DNA of 64,000 nt from Citrobacter freundii (GTDB taxonomy: Bacteria; Bacteroidota; Bacteroidia; Chitinophagales; Chitinophagaceae), in contig QFQQ01000021.1 of NCBI GenBank assembly GCA_003243445.1, positions 1-64,000 on the forward strand, written 5' to 3'. The notes beneath the pieces are model-generated. The model saw nothing but the letters and a program-made list of their open reading frames with translations. It did not search any database and was not told where the DNA came from. A program made the translations under genes and the position numbers. Shown here piece after piece: positions 1-8,143 of this stretch. Numbering within the stretch: position 1 is the first letter of the stretch; the number at the start of each line of letters is the position of its first letter.

Positions 1-48
1 AGAATTGAAAGAATAAGGCCTTCCTGCAGGAGGGCCTTTTTATATGGA
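1..48 (+). terminator. Rho-independent terminator, first of two copies
   Basis: A GC-rich hairpin (AAGGCC TTCCTGCAGGA GGGCCTT) is followed directly by a T run. The first 38 bases recur exactly at 173-210. It probably ends a plus-strand gene lying just before the window. Confidence 0.6.
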
Positions 49-91
49 CCTCCTGCATTCAAACACACTTCTTTCAATAATGTATCGAGCG

Positions 92-293
92 CGGATGGCG
101 GACCGCAGAGGACAGACCGCGGACGACAGACCGCAGACCGCGGTACCAGTTTGATCATTGAAGTTGTTTTATAGAATTGAAAGAATAAGGCCTTCCTGCA
201 GGAGGGCCTTATTCTTTATAACTATGCGATCACTTAAACGCAGTTCTTTCACAACGCAACGTCTGCGGTCGGCGGTCCGTGGTCTGCGGTCGT
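92..293. repeat. Family 1 (GGTCNGC heptamer) inverted-arm element, copy a
   Basis: The left arm (92-147) is built of GACCGC-type heptamers ending in CCGCGGTACC. The right arm (260-293) carries the complementary GGTCGGC/GGTCTGC units. The loop holds a terminator hairpin. With the terminator copy at 1-48, the element fills the whole 331-bp space before the exonuclease gene; no gene is visible there. Confidence 0.75.
173..215 (+). terminator. Second copy of the same terminator-like hairpin
   Basis: This repeats bases 1-38 exactly, 172 bp downstream, but the T run is replaced by TTATTCTTTA, so termination may be weaker. It lies in the loop between the two GC-rich arms of the repeat element at 92-293. 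Confidence 0.5.
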
Positions 294-331
294 TTCCCTA
301 AAACAGGCATGAAAACTGTTATACCTTTCCC

Positions 332-1360
332 ATGCCCATTCCACTCATACAATTCTCCGACCGCGGTCTTTTCTGTCCACAGGGAAAGTTCTATATCGAT
401 CCCTGGAAACCGGTGGAGAAAGCGATCATTACGCATGCACATAGCGATCATGCGAGGCCGGGCAGTTCGGCGTATTTGTGCCATACCCATACAAAACCAT
501 TGCTGGAATTGCGGCTGGGCCCCGGTTCTTATCAGAGCGTGGAATGGAATGAACCGGTCTTTATCAACGGGGTAAAAATCTCCCTGCATCCGGCAGGGCA
601 TATCATTGGCTCATCGCAGATCAGACTGGAATATGATGGTGAAGTGTGGGTAGTGAGCGGTGACTATAAAACGGAAGATGATGGATTAAGCGGAGCTTTC
701 GAACCGGTAAAATGCGATGTGTTCATCACCGAGTCGACATTTGGACTGCCTATTTACAACTGGAAACCACAGGAAGAAATTTTCAGGAACATTCAGGATT
801 GGATCCTCAGCAATCATAGTGCGGGAAAAACATCCGTGCTGATGGCATACAGTCTTGGCAAAGCGCAACGGCTATTACCCTGCATTGAAGCAACTGGTCT
901 GCCGGTCTTTTTGCATGGCGCGGTATACAACGTTCATCAGACGCTTGTACAGGCAGGTCATAAGCTTCCGTCGGCCCAACGTGTACAACCAGATGCACCA
1001 AAAGAGCTGTTCAAAGGAAATGTAGTGATCGCTCCCGGCAGTGCCGATGGCACACCCTGGATGAAGCGCTTCAGCCCTTACAGCGTTGGAGTCTGCAGTG
1101 GCTGGATGCAGGTCCGCGGTAATGTGCGCAGAAGAAATGCCGATGCCGGCTTCGCACTAAGTGATCACGCAGACTGGCATGGCCTGCTGCAAACAATAAA
1201 AGCAACAGAAGCAAAAAAAGTATTTGTCACACACGGATTTCAGGCAGCCTTCAGCCGTTACCTGAATGAAATCGGGATTGAAGCAGCGGAAGTGAAAACG
1301 GAGTACGGACAGGAAGATGAAGCAGAAGCGACGGCGGTCGGGGAGGTTAGGGAGGTTTAA
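332..1360 (+). CDS. Ligase-associated DNA exonuclease (metallo-beta-lactamase fold)
   Basis: This 342-residue cytoplasmic protein belongs to the metallo-beta-lactamase/beta-CASP-like nucleases that travel with bacterial ATP-dependent ligases and Lhr helicases. Visible motifs are HAHSDH (35-40), the AGHIIGSSQ segment with H90, SGDYK with metal-ligand D111, and a C-terminal LSDHADW. It presumably processes DNA ends with the ligase and helicase encoded downstream on the same strand. The ATG at 332 gives the N-terminus expected for the family. The last codons (about 1343-1360) read into a GG(A)GGTT-type repeat element, so the C-terminal tail and stop codon are repeat-derived. Substrate polarity cannot be read from sequence. 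Confidence 0.9.
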   Translation: MPIPLIQFSDRGLFCPQGKFYIDPWKPVEKAIITHAHSDHARPGSSAYLCHTHTKPLLELRLGPGSYQSVEWNEPVFINGVKISLHPAGHIIGSSQIRLEYDGEVWVVSGDYKTEDDGLSGAFEPVKCDVFITESTFGLPIYNWKPQEEIFRNIQDWILSNHSAGKTSVLMAYSLGKAQRLLPCIEATGLPVFLHGAVYNVHQTLVQAGHKLPSAQRVQPDAPKELFKGNVVIAPGSADGTPWMKRFSPYSVGVCSGWMQVRGNVRRRNADAGFALSDHADWHGLLQTIKATEAKKVFVTHGFQAAFSRYLNEIGIEAAEVKTEYGQEDEAEATAVGEVREV

Positions 1361-1581
1361 GAAGTTGAGGAAGTTCCAGAGGTTCTATAAGTTCCAGAGG
1401 TTCCATAGGTTTCATAGGTTGCTGCCGCGATTCGAAACATCGTATAATTCAGAAAAGTTATTGTATATGCATCTGGCAGAGATCGAGACTGTGTTGCAAG
1501 GTTATTTTCAAAGCGCGGCAGCAACCTATGAAACCTATGGAACCTATGAAACCTCTGAAACCTTTCAAATCTCGCCAACCC
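1343..1581. repeat. Family 2 (GGTTYCAKA nonamer) inverted-arm element, copy a
   Basis: The left arm (1343-1431) is a run of 9-nt units such as GGTTCCAGA and GGTTTCATA ending in GGTTGCTGCCGCG. An 83-bp loop follows, then the right arm (1515-1581) begins GCGGCAGCAACC and continues with ACCTATGAA-type units. It occupies almost the whole gap between exonuclease and ligase. Confidence 0.85.
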
Positions 1582-1588
1582 ACATATT

Positions 1589-3193
1589 ATGAAACAATTC
1601 GCAGAACTCGTCAACATACTCGGCACCTCCACAAAGACCAACGATAAGCTTAACGCTTTGTCCGATTACTTTGCTTCAGCAAATGATAAGGATAAAGTGT
1701 GGGTGATCGCTTTGTTCAGTGGACGGAGACCCCGGAGAACCATCAACTCGGCATTGATACAGCAATGGTGTTCGGAGCTGATCGGCTTGCCGTTGTGGTT
1801 GTTCGCAGAGTCCTATCATACGGTTGGCGATCTTTCTGAAACGATCGCCTTGCTGATCCCGGATTCACTGACGGATGCAAATGCAACTCCTCACCCGCTT
1901 CATTACTACGTGGAAAAATTCCAGGAAATGACTACTGCGGATGAAGAAGGAAAGAAACAATTCATGATACAATCATGGCGTGAACTTGCTTCCCCTGCCG
2001 AACGGTTTGTGTTCAATAAATTATTATCCGGCGCATTCCGCATTGGTGTATCACAGAAATTAATGGTGAATGCACTGGCAAAAACGGTGAAGCTCGATCC
2101 CAGCGTGATCGCACACCGGATCAGCGGCAATTGGGATCCGGCTGAAATTTCTTTTGAAGAATTACTGAGCGAAACAAATGTAAAAGCAGATTTTTCCAAA
2201 CCCTATCCTTTCTATCTTGCTTATGCGTTGGAGAGTAGTCCTGAAGAGCTGGGCGAACCATCAGAATGGCAGGCCGAATGGAAATGGGATGGCATACGCG
2301 GGCAGCTTATCAAAAGAAACAATGAACTCTTTGTATGGAGCCGCGGTGAAGAATTGCTCACAGATAAGTTTCCTGAATACACCGTCTTCAAAGATGCATT
2401 ACCTGACGGGATTGTGCTGGATGGCGAGATCATTCCTGCGATCGATGGAAAACCTTTACCGTTCGCAGTATTGCAGACAAGGATCGGCAGAAAGAACATC
2501 ACTAAAAAACAATTGCAGGAAGCGCCGATGAGTTTCTTTTCATACGATCTGCTGGAGTATGAGTACGAAGACTGGCGCGAAGTGCCGCTTCTGCAAAGAA
2601 GAGAGAAACTGGAAGAAGTGGTGAGACAGATCAATCTGCCTGAATTGATCTTATCTCCTGTGATCAACTTCAGCAGCTGGCAGGAATTAACAACATTACG
2701 TGAAAGTTCCCGCGATCAGGGCTCGGAAGGATTGATGCTGAAAAGAAAAGCATCCGTTTACCAGGTTGGCCGCAAGCGTGGCGACTGGTGGAAATGGAAG
2801 ATCGATCCGCTGACCATTGACGCCGTTATGATCTATGCGCAAAAAGGCAGCGGGCGAAGAAGCAACCTTTATACGGATTACACTTTCGCGGTTAAAGACG
2901 GTGACAAACTGGTATCGTTCACCAAAGCATATTCAGGGTTAACAGATAAAGAATTTAACGAAGTTGATTCTTTTGTAAAACGTAACTCACTGGAAAAATT
3001 CGGCCCGGTCAGAACTGTCAAGCCCGAACTTGTTTTCGAGATCGCATTTGAAGGGATTGCCGCCAGCAATCGTCACAAATCCGGCGTGGCGCTAAGATTT
3101 CCACGCATCAGCCGCTGGAGAAAAGATAAGAAACCGGAAGAGATTAATACCTTAGCGGATCTTAAGAAAATGCTGGAGGTTTATGGGAAATGA
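1589..3193 (+). CDS. ATP-dependent DNA ligase
   Basis: This 534-residue protein is a bacterial ATP-dependent ligase of the type found in the ligase-helicase-exonuclease cluster, distinct from the NAD-dependent replicative LigA. An N-terminal helical DNA-binding domain spans roughly residues 1-200. The nucleotidyltransferase core contains the adenylation motif KWDG with nucleophilic K232, followed by DGEII, SEGLMLKR and the GDWWKWK segment. A C-terminal OB-fold region follows. The ATG at 1589 lies 8 bp after a repeat arm. Both flanking gaps carry family 2 repeats. A role in sealing breaks during repair, rather than replication, is inferred from the family and neighbours. Confidence 0.95.
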   Translation: MKQFAELVNILGTSTKTNDKLNALSDYFASANDKDKVWVIALFSGRRPRRTINSALIQQWCSELIGLPLWLFAESYHTVGDLSETIALLIPDSLTDANATPHPLHYYVEKFQEMTTADEEGKKQFMIQSWRELASPAERFVFNKLLSGAFRIGVSQKLMVNALAKTVKLDPSVIAHRISGNWDPAEISFEELLSETNVKADFSKPYPFYLAYALESSPEELGEPSEWQAEWKWDGIRGQLIKRNNELFVWSRGEELLTDKFPEYTVFKDALPDGIVLDGEIIPAIDGKPLPFAVLQTRIGRKNITKKQLQEAPMSFFSYDLLEYEYEDWREVPLLQRREKLEEVVRQINLPELILSPVINFSSWQELTTLRESSRDQGSEGLMLKRKASVYQVGRKRGDWWKWKIDPLTIDAVMIYAQKGSGRRSNLYTDYTFAVKDGDKLVSFTKAYSGLTDKEFNEVDSFVKRNSLEKFGPVRTVKPELVFEIAFEGIAASNRHKSGVALRFPRISRWRKDKKPEEINTLADLKKMLEVYGK

Positions 3194-3342
3194 GAGAAAG
3201 GTTCCAGAAGTTCCATAGGTTTCAGAGGTTTTTCCAGTAGAAGTTTTTTCCGGAACAACGCACACCACAATCTGCGGCAGGAACCTCTGAAACTTCTGGA
3301 ACCTCTGGAACTTCTGGAACCCCTGGAACCTTAGCAACCTAA
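3192..3342. repeat. Family 2 nonamer inverted-arm element, copy b
   Basis: The left arm (3192-3231) starts within two bases of the ligase stop codon. The right arm (3275-3342) is a run of GGAACCTCT and GGAACTTCT units. The loop is only about 43 bp. It fills the ligase-helicase gap. Confidence 0.8.
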
Positions 3343-3358
3343 GTTATTTCACAATTAT

Positions 3359-5851
3359 TTGAGACTCAGAACAGCGCAGCCGATGCACACAAAAGGACAC
3401 GACGTGATCATGGAATGGCTGAAAAGCCGGGGGATGCATCCATTCAGTTTTCAGCAGGAAGCCTGGGACCATATTGTCCGGGGCGATAGCGGACTGGTCA
3501 ACGCACCGACCGGTTGCGGAAAAACATTCTCAGTTTTTCTTGGATCACTGATCGATTTTATCAACAGACATCCGGATAACTATCACACAAAATCAAAGAA
3601 CGGTTTACAACTTCTCTGGATCACGCCATTGCGCGCACTTGCAAAAGATATTGGCCGCGCCATGGAAGAAGTGATACATGAACTTGGCATGAGCTGGAAG
3701 ATCGGTATCCGGAATGGAGATACCGATCTGAATGAACGGGCAAGACAGAAAAGACAAATGCCCGAAGTGCTGATCATTACTCCTGAAAGCCTTCATTTAT
3801 TGCTTGCGCAAAAAGGGTATGCAGAAACCTTTGAAACTTTACGGATTCTGGCAGTAGATGAATGGCATGAACTACTCGGAAGCAAAAGAGGTGTGCAGGT
3901 GGAACTTGCCATCAGCAGGATCGTTGGAGTAAGAAGATTTTCTGAAAAGAAAGTTCCGCTCAGCCTCTGGGGTATCTCCGCAACCATCGGCAATCTTGAG
4001 CAGGCAAAAGAAGTTTTATTATCTAACATAAGACAGGAAGGCGTGATCGTTCGCGCGAACATGCGCAAAGAAATTGAAGTTGAATCTGTCATTCCAGACG
4101 AGATTGAAAAATATCCCTGGGCCGGGCACCTGGGAATAAAACTCGTGGATAAAGTTGTGCCGATCATCCTGGAGAACCGCACCACTCTCATCTTTATCAA
4201 CACGAGGGGCATGAGTGAAATGTGGTATCAGGCATTACTCAATGCTGCGCCTGAACTGGCAGGAGCGATCGCACTTCATCATGGCAGCATCGATCAGGAA
4301 CTGCGGCAATGGGTGGAAGAGAATTTACATACAGGAAGACTGAAAGCCGTGGTTTGCACTGCTTCTCTTGATCTTGGCGTCGATTTCCGGCCTGTTGATA
4401 CCGTGATACAGGTCGGTTCACCCAAAGGTGTTGCCCGGTTCCTTCAGCGCGCCGGAAGAAGCGGTCACCAGCCTGATGCAGTCAGCAAGATCTATTTTCT
4501 TCCGACACACTCCCTTGAACTGGTGGAAGCCGCCGCATTAAAACAAGCGATCAGCGAACAACTGATCGAAAGCCGCGAACCGATGCTGCTATGTTTTGAT
4601 GTGCTGGTGCAATACCTCTGCACCCTCGCCATCTCTGATGGATTCAGACCTGAAGAGATCTGGGAAGAGATCAAAAGCACGTATTGCTTTCGTGAGATCA
4701 ATAAAGATGAATGGTATCAATTGCTCCATTATATCACCGAAGGCGGAACGGCCCTGCAGCAATATGATGAGTATAAAAAAGTGGAGATCATCGATGATTT
4801 ATACCGCATAACGGGCAGAAGAATGGCAATGCGTCATCGCCTGCATATTGGTACGATCGTGAGCGATTCCATGCTGAAAGTAAAATTCTTCAGCGGAGGC
4901 TTTATCGGCGTAATAGAAGAATACTTTATATCGAGGCTTGAACCCGGCGATACGTTCACACTTGCCGGACGAAACCTTGAGCTTGTCATGATCAAGGACA
5001 TGACGGTGCTGGTAAGAAAATCAAACGCAAAAAAATCGATTGTGCCCAGCTGGAACGGAGGCCGCATGCCGCTTTCCGCCAATCTTGGAAAGAAACTGCG
5101 GGAAACATTCAATCTCGCATTTGAAAAGAAAAAACTGAAAGCCGTTGAGCTGAACGCATTGAAACCGCTGTTCGACCGCCAGGAAAAACATTCGCATGTT
5201 CCAAAAGCCAATGAATTGCTGATCGAACAGATCGAGACCAGGGATGGCTATCATCTTTTTGTGTATCCGTTTGAAGGACGCCTGGTACATGAAGCAATGG
5301 CAGCGATCCTTTCCTATCGCATCAGCCGTATCAGACCGATCACGTTTTCGTTTGCTATGAATGATTATGGCTTTGAATTGTTAAGTGATCAGCCTATCCC
5401 GGTTGATGATACAAATGTGTACGATCTGTTTTCACCCGACAATTTATTTGAAGACATTCAGCGAAGCGTGAACTCCACTGAAATGGCCAAACGGAAGTTC
5501 AGGGATATCGCAGTGATCGGAGGATTGATCTTTCAGGGTTATCCGGGTGAATATAAAAAAGCGAGGCACCTGCAATCATCCGCGTCGCTTTTGTTTAAAG
5601 TATTTGCAGAATATGAACCCAACAATCTCCTGCTGAGACAATCTTACCAGGAAGTATTTGCACAGCAAATGGAGGAAGCGAGATTGAGGGATATGCTTCA
5701 GCGGATCCAATCATCTGAAATTGTGATCACCTGGCCTCAGCAATTGACACCATTCTGCTTTCCGATCAAAGTGGATAGTATGCGGGAAGATCTTTCTTCA
5801 GAAAAACTGGAAGACAGGGTGAAGAGAATGCAGTTGCAGCTGGAGGATTGA
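3359..5851 (+). CDS. Ligase-associated DEXH-box helicase (Lhr family)
   Basis: This 830-residue superfamily 2 helicase is of the Lhr-like, ligase-associated type. Numbered from the TTG at 3359, it shows Walker A NAPTGCGKT (48-56), a DEWH box (167-170), SATIG (207-211), HHGSIDQE, DLGVDF and the motif VI segment QRAGRSGH (363-370), then a long C-terminal region with winged-helix and Lhr-specific segments. It should unwind or remodel DNA in an ATP-dependent way alongside the ligase and exonuclease. An in-frame ATG at 3383 is an equally plausible start, since neither candidate has a clear ribosome-binding site. Stop is intact and length is normal for the family. Confidence 0.93.
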   Translation: MRLRTAQPMHTKGHDVIMEWLKSRGMHPFSFQQEAWDHIVRGDSGLVNAPTGCGKTFSVFLGSLIDFINRHPDNYHTKSKNGLQLLWITPLRALAKDIGRAMEEVIHELGMSWKIGIRNGDTDLNERARQKRQMPEVLIITPESLHLLLAQKGYAETFETLRILAVDEWHELLGSKRGVQVELAISRIVGVRRFSEKKVPLSLWGISATIGNLEQAKEVLLSNIRQEGVIVRANMRKEIEVESVIPDEIEKYPWAGHLGIKLVDKVVPIILENRTTLIFINTRGMSEMWYQALLNAAPELAGAIALHHGSIDQELRQWVEENLHTGRLKAVVCTASLDLGVDFRPVDTVIQVGSPKGVARFLQRAGRSGHQPDAVSKIYFLPTHSLELVEAAALKQAISEQLIESREPMLLCFDVLVQYLCTLAISDGFRPEEIWEEIKSTYCFREINKDEWYQLLHYITEGGTALQQYDEYKKVEIIDDLYRITGRRMAMRHRLHIGTIVSDSMLKVKFFSGGFIGVIEEYFISRLEPGDTFTLAGRNLELVMIKDMTVLVRKSNAKKSIVPSWNGGRMPLSANLGKKLRETFNLAFEKKKLKAVELNALKPLFDRQEKHSHVPKANELLIEQIETRDGYHLFVYPFEGRLVHEAMAAILSYRISRIRPITFSFAMNDYGFELLSDQPIPVDDTNVYDLFSPDNLFEDIQRSVNSTEMAKRKFRDIAVIGGLIFQGYPGEYKKARHLQSSASLLFKVFAEYEPNNLLLRQSYQEVFAQQMEEARLRDMLQRIQSSEIVITWPQQLTPFCFPIKVDSMREDLSSEKLEDRVKRMQLQLED

Positions 5852-5853
5852 GG

Positions 5854-5892
5854 GGAAGACCGCGGACGATGGACGACGGACCGCAGACGAGG
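5854..5892. repeat. Family 1 heptamer repeat, single arm
   Basis: GACCGCGGACGATGGACGAC-type sequence follows three bases after the helicase stop. No complementary arm is found before the next gene, so it is a solo or decayed copy. Confidence 0.6.
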
Positions 5893-5954
5893 TTTAGCAT
5901 TGGATATTTTTATGTTATCCCGTAAGAAATAATTAATAGGATCTCTATAACTAT

Positions 5955-7262
5955 TTGAAACATTTTCCCTTGAGAAGTGATCGTCTTTTAAGAGATGCAG
6001 ATAATGCAACACTTGAGAAAGCTGCGGCAGAAAATCACCGGCAGTTGTTTTCAGTAAATTCTGTGTGCCTCGGCGGAAAAGTGTGTAAGGAAGAAAATAT
6101 TGAATGGACTTATATTGACGGTAACCAGGCCAGTGCTGTGCTGTTTCCTTCTCTTACAAAAGAAAATGCGTCAGAACAATTGGATCTGCTGATGGCGGGT
6201 TACAGGGCTCAGCCACCAGAAAGCGCTGGTTACTGGTCGCTGCTGCCGGCAAGTCCGGATAATACAGGGTTGCTTTTATTGGCCCGTGGATGGCAGCCCG
6301 GCTGGCAACCATGCTGGATGGCTATAGACACCCTGAGCAAACCGCTGGAATATTCACTGACCCGGGAGATCCGCATCATTGCAGATAACGGGATTGATAT
6401 TACGGGGATCAGGGACATGCCCTATGCGGCGAATGGTTTGTATATGTCTTCCACCTTGCTGCATCAGCATCCTGAACGGGCGCAACGTTTTGTAGCGCTG
6501 ATGAATAATGAAGTGATCGGTCATTGTGTGTTATTCTTTTCTGATGGCGAGTTGGGTGTTGCAGGAATGTATTGTGTCAGTGTATTACCATCCCAACGGC
6601 GCAGGGGCCTGGGAAAAGCGCTTGTACTTGCCGCGTGAGCCTTCGCCAGAGAAAAGGGACACCGGTATGTTATTTTGAATGCAAATCACCTGGGAAGACC
6701 GGTATATGAAAAAGCCGGATTTGAACTGATCAGTCATGGTATCACATGGTGGCTGATGGGTAAACGTTATATCACACATGCACCAACTGATACACAGATC
6801 CGGCTTGCTGAAGCGATCGGTTCCGGAGATATCGAAGCATTGAATGACCTGTCCGATTCTTTTGATAAGGCTTCACTGAATACACCGATGAGCAACGGCA
6901 TGCGCTGGATGGAATTAGCCGTTTTATACAAACAGCATCAATCCGCGGAATGGCTGATCCGGCAGGGAGCGGTTTGCACGGCTCTTGATGCCTGGGAACT
7001 CGGATGGAAGCAGCAGGTGATCGATCTGCTTAAAAACGATCCCACCGAAGTGAACCGCCGCTATTTTGAATGGGGCGCCACATTGCCGCATATTGCCGCG
7101 GAGAAAAATGATATTGACTTGCTGAAAACCGCCCTCGCAGCCAATCCTGATCTCTCGATCCAGGATCTTCATCATCAGGCGACGGCGTTGGACTGGGCTC
7201 ATTTCTTCCGGCGCCCGGACCAGATAGCCCTGCTGACGGCATTCAGATCAGGAAAGGATTAA
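5955..7262 (+). pseudogene. GNAT acetyltransferase-ankyrin fusion interrupted by an in-frame TGA
   Basis: One reading frame encodes a GNAT acetyltransferase domain followed by an ankyrin-like C-terminus, broken by a single TGA at 6636-6638. The stop falls inside the GNAT fold, just after the acetyl-CoA loop (QRRRGLGKALVLAA). Reading continues in the same frame as AFAREKGHRYVILNANHLGR, the expected next strand and helix. From about 6780 the frame encodes roughly four ankyrin-like helical repeats (for example ATLPHIAAEKNDIDLLKTAL) and ends at 7262. The start is probably TTG at 5955 or 5970; there is no early ATG. A CGA-to-TGA or TGG-to-TGA change, readthrough or a sequencing error would all fit. 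It lies inside the repair cluster, between helicase and PdeM. Confidence 0.75.
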
Positions 7263-7348
7263 TAAGATTTTCTACGTGAATAAAAACATTATGGGTACCC
7301 GGGCCTGCGACCATATAAATACCTAAATTCCGCCCAGATTCACTGACG

Positions 7349-8026
7349 ATGACACGCTACCTATCTCATATTCTCTCCGGCCAGCATTTGATAATGAGCG
7401 GCGACAGGGCGCTGTTCTGGGAAAATGAAAACACCCTGATCATTGCTGATCTCCATATCGGCAAGACCGGTCATTTCCGCAAAGAAGGCATTGGTATACC
7501 CGCAGCCGTTTACAAGGACGATCTGCACCGCTTGCTTTCCCAGATCTTATTTTTTAAGGCAGAACGACTCATCATTGTCGGAGATCTCAGCCATAGTGCC
7601 GCCAATCGCGAACTTGATCTGTTCCGCAAATGGCGTAAAGATTTTTCATCGCTGGAAGTCCATCTGACCAAAGGCAATCATGATATCCTGGATAATAAAT
7701 GGTATGAAGAGGCTGACATCATGGTGCATAACAAGCCCCTGCCGCTGTATCCCTTTATATTTGCGCATGATATTGAAGAAGTAGGCGATCAGCAGCCGGC
7801 TGATCACTACCTGTTCGCCGGTCATATTCATCCGGGTATAACGATCAGGGGTAAAGGAAAACAATCTCTTCGCATGCCCTGTTTTTATTTTTCCAAAACC
7901 TATTGTCTTCTCCCGGCCTTCAGTCATTTTACAGGCTCCTATTCCATAAGACCTGCTGCCGGTGAAAATGTCTTCGGGATCGTTGAAAAAGAAGTGTTCC
8001 CACTGCAGCCCAAACTGATGATTTAA
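7349..8026 (+). CDS. pdeM: Ligase-associated DNA damage response endonuclease PdeM
   Basis: This 225-residue calcineurin-like phosphoesterase matches the PdeM family that accompanies the ligase/Lhr/exonuclease set. Metal-binding motifs are in order: DLHIGK (34-39), GDLSHS (78-83), GNHD (109-112) and AGHIHPG (157-163). It likely acts as a metal-dependent phosphodiesterase or endonuclease in the cytoplasm. It is the last gene of the plus-strand cluster and is separated from the GNAT-ankyrin gene by 86 bp. The downstream gene is convergent. Confidence 0.9.
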   Translation: MTRYLSHILSGQHLIMSGDRALFWENENTLIIADLHIGKTGHFRKEGIGIPAAVYKDDLHRLLSQILFFKAERLIIVGDLSHSAANRELDLFRKWRKDFSSLEVHLTKGNHDILDNKWYEEADIMVHNKPLPLYPFIFAHDIEEVGDQQPADHYLFAGHIHPGITIRGKGKQSLRMPCFYFSKTYCLLPAFSHFTGSYSIRPAAGENVFGIVEKEVFPLQPKLMI

Positions 8027-8143
8027 CCACCCGGGTGCAAGAAAATAAGGAGGACGCGCTGAAGAAAACGAACGGGAATTATTCAGCTGTGATCGCGCTA
8101 TAATGAATTCCTGTGAATGATAATGTTGTTACCACTAATATGG

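Noticed and set aside
1317..1641. Overlapping open frames on both strands in the exonuclease-ligase gap
   Set aside because: They translate 9-nt repeat arms into periodic FQRFHRF or ETYGT text; no family, and the repeat structure explains them.
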